A program made the position numbers and the translations under genes. From contig CALVYP010000005.1 in assembly GCA_944372365.1 (NCBI GenBank), positions 1 to 44,086 on the forward strand: DNA of 44,086 nt, written 5' to 3'. The notes beneath the pieces are model-generated. The model made no database searches, was not told where the DNA came from, and saw only the letters and a program-made list of their open reading frames with translations. The DNA is from an uncultured Clostridia bacterium. GTDB taxonomy: Bacteria; Bacillota; Clostridia; Christensenellales; UBA1242. This document shows, piece by piece, positions 30,316 through 37,747 of this stretch (the first letter of the stretch is position 1; the number at the start of each line of letters is the position of its first letter).

Positions 30316-31128
30316 ATGGAATATAAAATTTTTAAAAATAAAATAGAAATTTATTCTAAGCAAGATTTTAATCCGCAACACATTTTAGAATGTGGGCAAA
30401 TTTTTTGCTATCAAAAAACAAGTCAAGGCTATCAGGTTTTTTCTAAAAACAAAAAGGCGACGATAATTGAAAAATCTTGGGGATATCAAGTTTTGTGTGA
30501 CGATGAAAAATATTTTGAGAATTTTTTTGATTTAAAAACCGATTATTCTTGCATTAAAGCACAGCTTTCAAAATTTGAGATATTAAAAAACCCAATAAAA
30601 TTTGGTGAAGGCATAAGAATTTTAAAAAATGATATTTTTGAAGTGATTGTTTCTTTTATCATTTCAGCAAACAACAACATCAAACGCATTCAAAAAATAA
30701 TAAATTCATTAAAATCAGTTTGCACGCACAGCAGCGATTTTCCTTCATTAAACCAACTTTTGCAGCTTTCGGTGGAAGATTTTTACAGCCTAGGCTTGGG
30801 CTATCGCGCTCCGCAGCTGTATAAAGCACTCAGGCAAATCGATGAAAATTTAATTTTGCAGTGGCAAGCTCTGCCAACGCCGCAACTTAGAAAAAATTTA
30901 ATCTCGCTCAGCGGAGTTGGCCCAAAAGTTGCAGACTGCATACTTTTGTTTGGCTATGGAAGAAAAGATGTTTTTCCAGTTGACACATGGATAAATAAAA
31001 TGTATAACACCTATTATTCGCCTTTAAATAACAGGCAAAAAATTGCAAACAATTTAATAAATATTTTTGGCAATTTATCAGGCTACGCTCAACAATATTT
31101 GTTTTATTATCAACGCTCATCACTCTGA
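30316..31128 (+). CDS. OGG1-type 8-oxoguanine DNA glycosylase
   Basis: HhH-GPD glycosylase/lyase family. The 270-residue product has the OGG N-terminal domain (LECGQIFCYQK), then the helix-hairpin-helix LSGVGPKVADCILLFGYGR with the catalytic lysine K204, and PVDTWI with the catalytic aspartate D223. This supports excision of 8-oxoguanine with AP-lyase activity. The ATG at 30316 is preferred; the upstream TTG at 30298 lies inside the terminator hairpin. GGGGA 9 bases upstream is a weak ribosome binding site. The gene is A-rich compared with its neighbours. Whether it has its own promoter or is fed by read-through from rpmA is not clear. Confidence 0.87.
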   Translation: MEYKIFKNKIEIYSKQDFNPQHILECGQIFCYQKTSQGYQVFSKNKKATIIEKSWGYQVLCDDEKYFENFFDLKTDYSCIKAQLSKFEILKNPIKFGEGIRILKNDIFEVIVSFIISANNNIKRIQKIINSLKSVCTHSSDFPSLNQLLQLSVEDFYSLGLGYRAPQLYKALRQIDENLILQWQALPTPQLRKNLISLSGVGPKVADCILLFGYGRKDVFPVDTWINKMYNTYYSPLNNRQKIANNLINIFGNLSGYAQQYLFYYQRSSL

Positions 31129-31141
31129 TGAGCTTTTTTTA
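31113..31141 (+). terminator. Terminator overlapping the glycosylase stop
   Basis: GCTCATCA (31115-31122) pairs perfectly with TGATGAGC (31126-31133) around CTC, then T7. The stem contains the TGA stop codon. Confidence 0.93.
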
Positions 31142-31150
31142 AAAGGGGTA

Positions 31151-31179
31151 TTTACAAACCAAATTGCCTATGTTATAAT
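31151..31179 (+). promoter_or_regulatory. Promoter of the nfeD-floA operon
   Basis: TTTACA (31151-31156), 17-base spacer, perfect TATAAT (31174-31179). Confidence 0.85.
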
Positions 31180-31198
31180 TAGGGCAAGGAGGAAGCAA

Positions 31199-31723
31199 AT
31201 GGAATTCGTTGAATTCTTCACCGAAATGCATTGGTCGGTTATATTATTGCTGGTGATAACAATAATCTTGTTTGTTATTGAAATCATCATTCCGGGCTTT
31301 GGCATTTGGGGAATCATGGGAACGATCACCGGCATTGCCGCAATCGTTTGCGAAGCGGTGTTTACGCTGTCGGTTTTTGATGTGTTTTTTATGATATTTT
31401 TGATTTTAGTGCTGTTTGCAATTTTGTTTGTTATATTTTCGCATTCTTTTCACAAAGGTCTCATCAAAAAAACGCCACTGGTTGAAAGTCAAACCGCGCT
31501 GCCAGAAAATTATGGCATAAACCCAAATTTAAAAGAGCTTGTTGGAAAGCAGGGTGAAATCATCACACTTTGCAAACCAGTTGGAAAAGCAAAGATCGAC
31601 GAAAGCGTTTACACGGTTTGCTCGGTTAAAGGGGCAATCTATGAAGGCGAAAAAATTAAGGTTGTTGAAGTTGAAAACAACACAATCAAAGTTGAAAAAA
31701 TAGGAGGAGAACAAGATGAATAA
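31199..31723 (+). CDS. NfeD-like membrane protein
   Basis: NfeD proteins accompany flotillin-type proteins and are thought to organise membrane microdomains. The start is ATG 31199 behind AAGGAGG (31186-31192); a reading from 31067 would overlap the glycosylase gene. The 174-residue product has two or three hydrophobic helices (residues about 12-75, including VIEIIIPGFGIWGIMG) and a soluble C-terminal OB-fold domain (LVGKQGEIITLCKPVGKAKID). It lacks the N-terminal protease domain of long NfeD, so it is the short NfeD1b type. It overlaps floA by 8 bases, the standard nfeD-floA pairing. Confidence 0.88.
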   Translation: MEFVEFFTEMHWSVILLLVITIILFVIEIIIPGFGIWGIMGTITGIAAIVCEAVFTLSVFDVFFMIFLILVLFAILFVIFSHSFHKGLIKKTPLVESQTALPENYGINPNLKELVGKQGEIITLCKPVGKAKIDESVYTVCSVKGAIYEGEKIKVVEVENNTIKVEKIGGEQDE

Positions 31724-32729
31724 CAGCATGCTTTTAGCAATTGAAGGCTGGGCGATCGCACTTATCATAATGTGCTGTTTGCTTGCAGCTGGTATGGTTG
31801 TGTTGTTTATTTTAGTGCCAATCAAGCAATGGTTTACGGCGTTAGTTTCGGGTTCGCACATTTCAATGGCAAGGCTTGTGGGCATGAAACTTAGAAAAAC
31901 AAACTACAAACTCATCGTCAACGCCTACATAATGGCAAGAAAAGGTGGAATCAAAATCACGGCAGCCGATCTTGAAACGCATTACATGGCGGGCGGAAAT
32001 GTTGAAAACATCGTCAAAGCGCTTATTGCTGCAAACAGTGCAGGCATTGAATTGTCGATTGACCTTGCAAAAGCCATCGACCTTGCGGGCAGCGATGTTG
32101 TTGAAGCGGTTGAAACTTGCGTTACTCCAAAAATTATCGAAGTAAACGGCATCGCCGCAGTCGCTCAGGATGGCATTGAAGTTAAGGTTAACATTAAAGT
32201 CACCGTTAAAACCGACATTGATGAGTTGGTGGGCGGCGCGAGAGAAGACACAATCATCGCCAGAGTCGGCAAGGGCATAGTAAGTTGTATTGGCGCTGCT
32301 GAAACTTACACCGAGCTGCTTGAAAATCCATCCAGCATTGCAGACGCAATTTTGGGAAAGGGCTTGGATGACGGAACTGCATACGAAATTGTTTCGGTAG
32401 ATGTGTCGGACATCGACATCGGCAGAAACCTTGGTGCAAAACTTGAAACCGAAGAAGCGGAAAAAGAGAAAAAACTTGCAGAAGCGCAGGCAGAAAGATT
32501 GCGCAGTATGGCGGTTGCAGAAGAGCAGAAGATGAAGGCAAAAACTCAGGAAATGAAAGCCGCAGTGCTTGCAGCGGAAGCTGAAATTCCTAAGGCGATT
32601 GCAAGTGCAATAAAAGAAGGCAAGTTTGGCGTTTTAGATTATTATAAACTTAAAAATCTGCAAGCAGACACCGCAATGCGCTCATCAATCGCAGGCATAG
32701 AACAGGATAGCGGCGACGGGGAGGCATAA
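31716..32729 (+). CDS. floA: Flotillin-like protein FloA
   Basis: FloA is a membrane-associated scaffold of functional membrane microdomains. The 337-residue product starts at ATG 31716 behind AGGAGGA. It has an N-terminal membrane-inserted hydrophobic segment (residues about 9-34), the PHB/SPFH region (LVGMKLRKTNYKLIVNAYIMARKGGIKI onwards), and an Ala/Glu/Lys-rich coiled-coil stretch (EEAEKEKKLAEAQAERLRSMA) for oligomerisation, ending with EGKFGVLDYYKLKNLQADT. It matches the UPF0365/YqfA family over the full length. It is followed after 2 bases by a small membrane protein gene. Confidence 0.95.
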   Translation: MNNSMLLAIEGWAIALIIMCCLLAAGMVVLFILVPIKQWFTALVSGSHISMARLVGMKLRKTNYKLIVNAYIMARKGGIKITAADLETHYMAGGNVENIVKALIAANSAGIELSIDLAKAIDLAGSDVVEAVETCVTPKIIEVNGIAAVAQDGIEVKVNIKVTVKTDIDELVGGAREDTIIARVGKGIVSCIGAAETYTELLENPSSIADAILGKGLDDGTAYEIVSVDVSDIDIGRNLGAKLETEEAEKEKKLAEAQAERLRSMAVAEEQKMKAKTQEMKAAVLAAEAEIPKAIASAIKEGKFGVLDYYKLKNLQADTAMRSSIAGIEQDSGDGEA

Positions 32730-32731
32730 AA

Positions 32732-33199
32732 ATGTTGTGGCTGTGGATTACACTCATCGGGCTGGGGGCGCTTTGCTTTTGTGGATTGGTGTTTGTGATT
32801 GAAAAACGCAAAAAAATCTTTAAAAAGCGCTCAAAGGTGCAGCGAGCAGAGAAAAAAAAGGCAAAACTTGCAGAAAAACAACCGCCACAAACTCTTCCAG
32901 AAAAACCAGAAGACGATGTCAGCTTAAACGAAGATGTTGTTGAGGTGTTGTCAGAAGACGGGGTGCATGAAGAAGTTTACACGCCATCCAGCGAGTTTGT
33001 TGAGGAAGTTGTTTATCCAGTTGTGAGCAGGCAAAGGCCAATCAGGCGAGATCCAAATGCATTTGCCAATTTTAAGCGAGAATATTTTCCGATTGAAGAA
33101 AAAGTTCCAATCAAGCAACAAATTAAAGAGCTTTCACCAGAAATCAAGGCATTGCTGTTTGCAGGAGTGCTGGATAGAAAGCCAGATGATCAATTCTAA
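32732..33199 (+). CDS. Hypothetical single-pass membrane protein after floA
   Basis: I do not recognise this family. The 155-residue product has one N-terminal transmembrane helix (residues about 2-23), a Lys-rich juxtamembrane segment (EKRKKIFKKRSKVQRAEKKKAK), a long acidic and Val-rich disordered middle (EDDVSLNEDVVEVLSEDG), and a compact C-terminal motif, ELSPEIKALLFAGVLDRK, that looks conserved. It starts at ATG 32732, 2 bases after floA, and occupies the place of yqfB in Bacillus, although it is longer and unrelated by eye. A role with FloA or NfeD is inferred from position alone. Confidence 0.75.
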   Translation: MLWLWITLIGLGALCFCGLVFVIEKRKKIFKKRSKVQRAEKKKAKLAEKQPPQTLPEKPEDDVSLNEDVVEVLSEDGVHEEVYTPSSEFVEEVVYPVVSRQRPIRRDPNAFANFKREYFPIEEKVPIKQQIKELSPEIKALLFAGVLDRKPDDQF

Positions 33200-33214
33200 A
33201 TAAATTTAAACACG

Positions 33215-33223
33215 CATACTTTA
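33215..33223 (+). promoter_or_regulatory. Possible SigE-like -10 box before yqfC
   Basis: CATACTTTA fits the CATANNNTA pattern of mother-cell sigma factors. In Bacillus subtilis yqfC-yqfD belong to the SigE regulon. The -35 region is not convincing. Confidence 0.25.
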
Positions 33224-33241
33224 ACTTAAAAGGAAGGGTGC

Positions 33242-33499
33242 GTGTTTAATTTTTTTGATGAAATAAAAAAGGCATTAAAATCGCAAAAATTTACCGAAAA
33301 ATATAATATTATAAACATTTCGGGCAGGATTTTATATGTTGAAGGGCATTTGGGAATATGCAAACTCTCCAAGCAGCAAATCAGCTTTAAAGTCAAAGGC
33401 GAGATGATTATAGTGGAAGGCGAAGATTTAATGCTGTTTGAGCTTATGGACAAAACTTTAAAAATCACAGGCAACATCAAAAGGGTTGAGGTGTTGTGA
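33242..33499 (+). CDS. yqfC: YabP/YqfC family sporulation protein
   Basis: The 85-residue product begins at GTG 33242 behind AAGGAAGGG. It matches the small YabP/YqfC family: NIINISGRILYVEGHLGICKLSKQQISFKVKGEMIIVEGEDL, in blocks, then LKITGNIKRVEVL at the end. The family is found in endospore formers, and the gene pairs with yqfD, whose start codon it touches. Its exact biochemical role is not known. This and yqfD are the strongest hints in the window that the organism is, or descends from, a spore former. Confidence 0.85.
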   Translation: MFNFFDEIKKALKSQKFTEKYNIINISGRILYVEGHLGICKLSKQQISFKVKGEMIIVEGEDLMLFELMDKTLKITGNIKRVEVL

Positions 33500-34647
33500 T
33501 GAAGTTAAAAAATTATCATTTCTTCAAAATAAAAGGTTTAAATCAAGAGCGTTTATTCAATAAATTAAGTAAAAACATACAACTGTTTGAAATCAACAGA
33601 TTAGAAAAAAATCTTTCAACCTTTAAAGTTAAATTTTTCGATGGAAAAAAAGTGCAAAAAATTTTGCACGAAGATGGCTTTCAAATTATTGAACATAAAA
33701 AATCAGGGTTTTTAAGCCAACTTGCAATTTTCTGCACAAGCTATGGGCTGATTGCTGGGCTTGTGATCAGCGTTTTACTTTATGGCGTGCAGGCTCAATT
33801 TATTCAAAACATTCAGGTTCGCGGCGTTGAAAATTGCGCCGAAATTGAGCAATATTTAAAAACGCACATCTCTTCTAAGTATAAAAGCAGCATCGACATT
33901 CAACAAATTGAACATATGATCAACGATAACTTTGATGATTTAAGTTTCATCAGCGGCGCGATTGTTGGACAGACTTTGGTTGTAAATTTAAAAAATCAAA
34001 TTATTCCGCCTGAGATGCAAAGCGAATTTTCGCCGATTGTGTCGCAATACGATGGTGTGATAACAAAAATCTCGCTAATTCAAGGCACTTTAAAGGTTAA
34101 AGTGGGCGATATAATCCAAAAGGGACAAATTTTGGTTGAGCCAAAGGTGGTGAACTCTTCCGGCGAAGAGTTTAACATCCAGCCTAAGGCGCAAATCTAT
34201 ATGGATGTGTGGTTTGAAGGCGAAGCGACTCATTTTGACAAGCAAGTTATAACCTTTCGCACAGGCAAAAAATGTGAAAATGTGAGTGTAATGTTGTTTG
34301 GTGCAGAATTTTATAACAATGGAGTGATGTGTGATTTTGATAATTACGAAAGTCAGCAAAAAACCATAAAACTGTGTAATAACAATTTGCTGCCGTTTAA
34401 AATTGTTAAAACAACATATTTTCAACTAGAATCGCAAACGATTATTTCCACTTTTGAAGAAAAGCAAGACGAAATCATAAATTTGGCAAAACAAAACTGC
34501 TTGCAAAAAATTGATGGATGTGAGATAATAAAAAATGAAAGTTATCGTATTTTACAGGGGGCGGGCAGCACAACTGTTAAATATGTGATTACTGCAAACA
34601 TTCTTGCAAGTGGAGAAAATAATGAAAATTTACTCAAACAAACCTAA
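33499..34647 (+). CDS. yqfD: Sporulation protein YqfD
   Basis: YqfD is a membrane protein of spore formers needed for normal sporulation in Bacillus. The ATG at 33499 shares its A with the yqfC stop (TGATG), with GAGGTG upstream; a GTG at 33496 is an alternative. The 382-residue product has an N-terminal cytoplasmic domain (about 1-70), one transmembrane helix (about 75-97, TSYGLIAGLVISVLLYGV), and a large extracytoplasmic domain with QVRGVENCAEIEQYL, VNLKNQIIPPEM, ISPVVSQYDGVI-like wording and VGDIIQKGQILVEP. It overlaps ybeY by 26 bases. phoH, which lies between these genes in Bacillus, is missing. Confidence 0.88.
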   Translation: MKLKNYHFFKIKGLNQERLFNKLSKNIQLFEINRLEKNLSTFKVKFFDGKKVQKILHEDGFQIIEHKKSGFLSQLAIFCTSYGLIAGLVISVLLYGVQAQFIQNIQVRGVENCAEIEQYLKTHISSKYKSSIDIQQIEHMINDNFDDLSFISGAIVGQTLVVNLKNQIIPPEMQSEFSPIVSQYDGVITKISLIQGTLKVKVGDIIQKGQILVEPKVVNSSGEEFNIQPKAQIYMDVWFEGEATHFDKQVITFRTGKKCENVSVMLFGAEFYNNGVMCDFDNYESQQKTIKLCNNNLLPFKIVKTTYFQLESQTIISTFEEKQDEIINLAKQNCLQKIDGCEIIKNESYRILQGAGSTTVKYVITANILASGENNENLLKQT

Positions 34648-35095
34648 ATTGCTTGACAATCAGGTTTTTGAAAAAGCGCTCGAACTTACATCAAATCAAG
34701 TTGAGGGTGTGACGGTTGGAGTCAGCTTTGTTTCAAAAGCCAAAATCAAAAAACTCAATTTAGCAAGGCGCGGCGTAAATAAAGTGACGGATGTGCTTTC
34801 TTTTCCTATGTTCGAAACAAAAAAAACTGCAACTTTGCAAAATTTTTTAGATGAGATTGATCCGCTTACAAAAGAATTGGAAATTGGCGACATTGTCATA
34901 TGTCTTCAAGTTGCAAAAAAGCAAGCCAAAGCTTACGGACATTCATTAAAACGAGAGATCAATTTTTTAGCGCTACATGGATTTTTGCATTTGCTTGGCT
35001 ATGACCACTTAAATGCTAAGCAAGAAAAACAGATGTTCGGCTTAGCGGAAAAAATTCTCGCCGAATGTGGAATTACAAGGAGTGAAAATGTATAA
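34622..35095 (+). CDS. ybeY: Endoribonuclease YbeY
   Basis: YbeY is a zinc-dependent RNase needed for 16S rRNA maturation and ribosome quality control. The ATG at 34622 has GTGGAG upstream and lies inside the end of yqfD. The 157-residue product shows LARRGVNKVTDVLSFPMF, GDIVICLQVAKKQAKAYGH and the metal motif HGFLHLLGYDH (H-x3-H-x5-H). It overlaps era by 8 bases. dgkA and cdd, which separate ybeY and era in Bacillus, are absent here. Confidence 0.95.
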   Translation: MKIYSNKPKLLDNQVFEKALELTSNQVEGVTVGVSFVSKAKIKKLNLARRGVNKVTDVLSFPMFETKKTATLQNFLDEIDPLTKELEIGDIVICLQVAKKQAKAYGHSLKREINFLALHGFLHLLGYDHLNAKQEKQMFGLAEKILAECGITRSENV

Positions 35096-35933
35096 ATTTG
35101 GATATGTTGCAGTGCTAGGCTTGCCAAATGCTGGCAAAAGCACCCTGATCAACAGGCTGGTGGGCATGCGTCTTGCCATTGTGTCAAACAAGCCGCAAAC
35201 AACGCGCGACAATATATTGGCGATTGTTAACGGCAAAAATTATCAGCTGGTTTTGATAGATACCCCCGGTATACATAAGGCGACATCGCATTTGGATAGG
35301 TTTATGATGAAAAATGTTCGCACAGCAAAAGCAAGTGCCGATGTTGTGCTTTATCTGATTGACAGCACCGCCGCTCCAACTGCACAGGAGCTTGAACACA
35401 TTGCCAAAATGAAAGCAGACGGGCTGAATGTTGTTGTGGCGGCATCCAAGTGTGATAAAAAGCATCCAAATTTTGATTGCGATGTCGTGTTTTCTGCGCT
35501 CACCGGTGAGAATGTGCAATTGCTTATTGACAAAATTTTAAGTTTTTTGCCGTCGTCTAAAACTAAAAACTTTTTGTATGACCAAGACGAAGTAACTGAT
35601 AAGCCGATCAAATTTATCGTTGCCGAATATGTTCGAGAAGGAGTGCTTCAACAGCTTAAAAAAGAAGTGCCACACGGCGTGGCAGCAGTTACAACTTTAT
35701 ATCAAGAAAAGCCAAATATAGTTGACATCGAAGTTGAAATCGTGTGCGAGAAGCAATCGCATAAGGGCATTATCATCGGCAAAGGCGGGCAAACGCTTAA
35801 AAAAATTGGCGTGTATGCAAGGCAGATGTGTGAAGCGCTTTTGGGCAAAAAGGTTATGCTTAAAATTTTTGTGAAAGTGGAAGAAGGTTGGAAGGATAAG
35901 CCAAGCAAGCTTACAGATTTAGGATATAACTGA
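35088..35933 (+). CDS. era: GTPase Era
   Basis: Era binds the 3' end of 16S rRNA and couples 30S maturation to growth. The start is ATG 35088 behind AAGGAGTG. The 281-residue product shows G1 GLPNAGKST, the switch TTRDN, G3 DTPGIHK, a G4 in which the usual NKxD reads SKCD, and a C-terminal KH domain (VEIVCEKQSHKGIIIGKGGQTLKKIG, in blocks). The Asn-to-Ser change in G4 could weaken guanine specificity but is a mild variation. It is last in the nfeD-era operon and is followed by an unusual branched palindrome. Confidence 0.97.
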   Translation: MYKFGYVAVLGLPNAGKSTLINRLVGMRLAIVSNKPQTTRDNILAIVNGKNYQLVLIDTPGIHKATSHLDRFMMKNVRTAKASADVVLYLIDSTAAPTAQELEHIAKMKADGLNVVVAASKCDKKHPNFDCDVVFSALTGENVQLLIDKILSFLPSSKTKNFLYDQDEVTDKPIKFIVAEYVREGVLQQLKKEVPHGVAAVTTLYQEKPNIVDIEVEIVCEKQSHKGIIIGKGGQTLKKIGVYARQMCEALLGKKVMLKIFVKVEEGWKDKPSKLTDLGYN

Positions 35934-35937
35934 CACT

Positions 35938-36040
35938 CAGGCAAAGCGCGCGCTTTTAAGCGCGCACGCGCCCCGCGCTTTTAAGCGCGGAGCGCGAAAT
36001 TTTTGCGCAGACGCAAAAATTTGCTTTGCCTGCTTTTTTT
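35938..36040. repeat. Three-hairpin palindrome closed by outer stem
   Basis: An outer perfect 10-bp stem, CAGGCAAAGC (35938-35947) with GCTTTGCCTG (36023-36032), closes three nested hairpins. Hairpin 1 is GCGCGCTT/AAGCGCGC (35948-35965). Hairpin 2 is CCGCGCTT/AAGCGCGG (35973-35990), extended by CGCGC/GCGCG (35967-35971 with 35992-35996). Hairpin 3 is AAATTTTTGCG/CGCAAAAATTT (35997-36007 with 36012-36022). Seven T follow. Nearly every base is paired, giving a four-way junction. It may terminate the era transcript, but it is far more elaborate and GC-rich than any other terminator in the window. Confidence 0.85.
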
Positions 36041-36101
36041 GTGTCATGCAACCGGCATTTGAAATATATTGTATCAAGCGTCATACGCAAAAGAGGAAGG
36101 C

Positions 36102-36863
36102 ATGAGCAATATTGCGAAGGTTGTGATTGGCATAAGTTTTATTTTTTTGATGACAACGCTTGGTGGCATGATGGTTTTTTTGTTCAAAAAAGAAACCAGC
36201 CAAAAGTTAAACAAATTTATCTCCGGCTTTTCGTCGGGTATTATGATTGCTGCATCAATATGGTCGTTGCTGCTTCCGGCGATTGACAGCTCTCAAAATT
36301 TTGGTAAATTAAGTTTTTTGCCAGCGACGATTGGTTTTTTGATTGGCGGAGTTGTTCTTACTGTGATTGATGTAATTTGCCGGCGTGTCAATCATGGAAA
36401 AATGCATAGTTACAATAAATTGTTTTTTGCCATGACTTTGCACAACATACCTGAAGGCCTTGCGGTTGGGGTGGCGTTTGGCGCGGCTTTTGCCAGTGCC
36501 AACTCTTCTGCGATGCTGCTTGCGCTGAGTTTAGCACTTGGCATGGGCATACAAAATTTTCCTGAGGGGATGGCGATTGCACTGCCAGTCAAACAGCACA
36601 CTGGCAGCAAATTTAAAGGTTTTTTGATGGCAACATTGAGTGGCGCGGTTGAGCCAGTTGGCGCAGTGATTGGCTTTTTTCTTTCCGCAAGCGTAAGCTT
36701 GGTTTTGCCTTGGGTGCTTGCATTTGCCGCAGGCGCGATGATTTTTGTTGTTGTGGGCGAGATGTTTTTACAAAACCAAACAGAAGAAGCAAACGGATTT
36801 TACGTGTGGGGGACGATGATAGGCTTTGCGCTTATGATGGCGCTTGATGTGGGATTGGCATAA
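36102..36863 (+). CDS. ZIP family metal transporter
   Basis: ZIP proteins import or move divalent metals such as zinc. The 253-residue product starts at ATG 36102 behind AGAGGAAGG; an in-frame start at 36069 is rejected for lack of a binding site. It has about eight hydrophobic helices. The metal-binding motifs are HNIPEG (114-119) in helix 4 and QNFPEG (151-156) in helix 5, as in the GufA-type bacterial subfamily. A short His-containing loop (HGKMHS) precedes helix 4. It stands alone after the palindrome and is convergent with the hydrolase gene at 36882. The metal carried is not known. Confidence 0.88.
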   Translation: MSNIAKVVIGISFIFLMTTLGGMMVFLFKKETSQKLNKFISGFSSGIMIAASIWSLLLPAIDSSQNFGKLSFLPATIGFLIGGVVLTVIDVICRRVNHGKMHSYNKLFFAMTLHNIPEGLAVGVAFGAAFASANSSAMLLALSLALGMGIQNFPEGMAIALPVKQHTGSKFKGFLMATLSGAVEPVGAVIGFFLSASVSLVLPWVLAFAAGAMIFVVVGEMFLQNQTEEANGFYVWGTMIGFALMMALDVGLA

Positions 36864-36888
36864 AAAAACGCTGGCTTAAAGTCAGCGT
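36864..36888 (-). terminator. Terminator of the 36882-37496 gene
   Basis: ACGCTGGC (36868-36875) pairs with GTCAGCGT (36881-36888) around TTAAA. On the minus strand it ends in seven T. It may also help the converging ZIP gene. Confidence 0.82.
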
Positions 36889-37496
36889 AAAAGAAAGCGT
36901 ATAAACAATGACAGATTTCTTTTTTGTTCGTCGCGCGTGGATATTTGACCATGTCCACTTGCAAGAGTTGCAAATGAGATGTCGTTTTGAATTTTGATTA
37001 AACTTTGCAGCATTTGTTTTTTGTCGCCGCCATACAAATCGGTTCTGCCAACGCCTTGTTTAAACAGCACATCGCCTGAAAACAGCACATCATCAATCAA
37101 AAAGCCAAGTGAGCACTGCGAGTGCCCCGGAAGTGAGTAAACGCTAATTTGAAAATCTCCAAGAGAAAACGATTGCTGATCGTCAATAAAAACAAAATTA
37201 GAAAAATCGTCGATCACAAAATTTTCGCCATAGTTTTTTGCGGCATCTTTAAGCATCTCCACAATTTTTTTTGATGCATAAATTTTGCAGCCAAACTTTT
37301 TTGCAATTTCTTTGGCATGAAAGCAGTGATCATAGTGCCCATGCGTAAGCAGCAATCCTAAAACCTTGTTGCCGCCCACATATTTTTCAATCTGATCGCA
37401 CGATGCGCCCGCATCTATAATCAAGCATTGCAAATTTTTTTGAGCAATATATGTGTTGCTATCCAGCAAGTTTGAAATAATTTGTTGAGTTTGCAT
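36882..37496 (-). CDS. Metallo-beta-lactamase-fold hydrolase, glyoxalase II-like
   Basis: The 204-residue product has the full metal site of the superfamily: THGHYDH (51-57), GHS (H125), GD (D142) and GHG (H182), plus the LFSGDVLFKQGVGRTDL phrase typical of small glyoxalase II-like hydrolases (YcbL type). The likely reaction is thioester hydrolysis, but the substrate cannot be assigned. It starts at ATG 37496 on the minus strand. A perfect TATAAT ends 6 bases before the ATG, so the message is probably leaderless. An AGGAG lies 12 bases upstream, too far for a good ribosome binding site. Confidence 0.87.
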   Translation of the reverse strand: MQTQQIISNLLDSNTYIAQKNLQCLIIDAGASCDQIEKYVGGNKVLGLLLTHGHYDHCFHAKEIAKKFGCKIYASKKIVEMLKDAAKNYGENFVIDDFSNFVFIDDQQSFSLGDFQISVYSLPGHSQCSLGFLIDDVLFSGDVLFKQGVGRTDLYGGDKKQMLQSLIKIQNDISFATLASGHGQISTRDEQKRNLSLFIRFLLR

Positions 37497-37502
37497 GGTT
37501 TA

Positions 37503-37531
37503 ATTATACTCCTAAAAAATTTTAAAAGCAA
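37503..37531 (-). promoter_or_regulatory. Leaderless promoter of the MBL-fold gene
   Basis: On the minus strand, TTGCTT (37531-37526), 17-base spacer, perfect TATAAT (37508-37503), then 6 bases to the ATG at 37496. Confidence 0.55.
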
Positions 37532-37573
37532 ACAATAAAACGCTTGAAAAACAAAATTTTCAAGCGTTTGACA

Positions 37574-37647
37574 TGGCAGGGGTGGAAGGAATTGAACCCT
37601 CGACAATGGTTTTGGAGACCACTGTTTTACCACTAAACTACACCCCT
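37574..37647 (-). tRNA. tRNA-Trp (CCA anticodon)
   Basis: The 74-base minus-strand gene has the acceptor stem AGGGGTG with CACCCCT, a D arm, an anticodon stem GTGGT/ACCAT with loop CTCCAAA (anticodon CCA), T loop TTCAATT and an encoded 3' CCA. All arms pair. Confidence 0.96.
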
Positions 37648-37662
37648 AAAAGGCATGAAAAA

Positions 37663-37691
37663 ATTTTAGCATTTTTAGTTTTTATTGTCAA
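37663..37691 (-). promoter_or_regulatory. Promoter of tRNA-Trp
   Basis: On the minus strand, perfect TTGACA (37691-37686), 17-base spacer, TGC-containing extended -10 with TAAAAT (37668-37663). Confidence 0.85.
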
Positions 37692-37720
37692 GTGTTTGTG
37701 CAAATTGCAACAAATATAAT

Positions 37721-37747
37721 AAAAAAAGAAGGTTTAATCCTTCTTTT
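37721..37747 (-). terminator. Terminator of the dnaI operon
   Basis: AAAGAAGG (37725-37732) pairs with CCTTCTTT (37739-37746) around TTTAAT. On the minus strand a T7 tract follows. The stem overlaps the dnaI stop codon. Confidence 0.85.
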
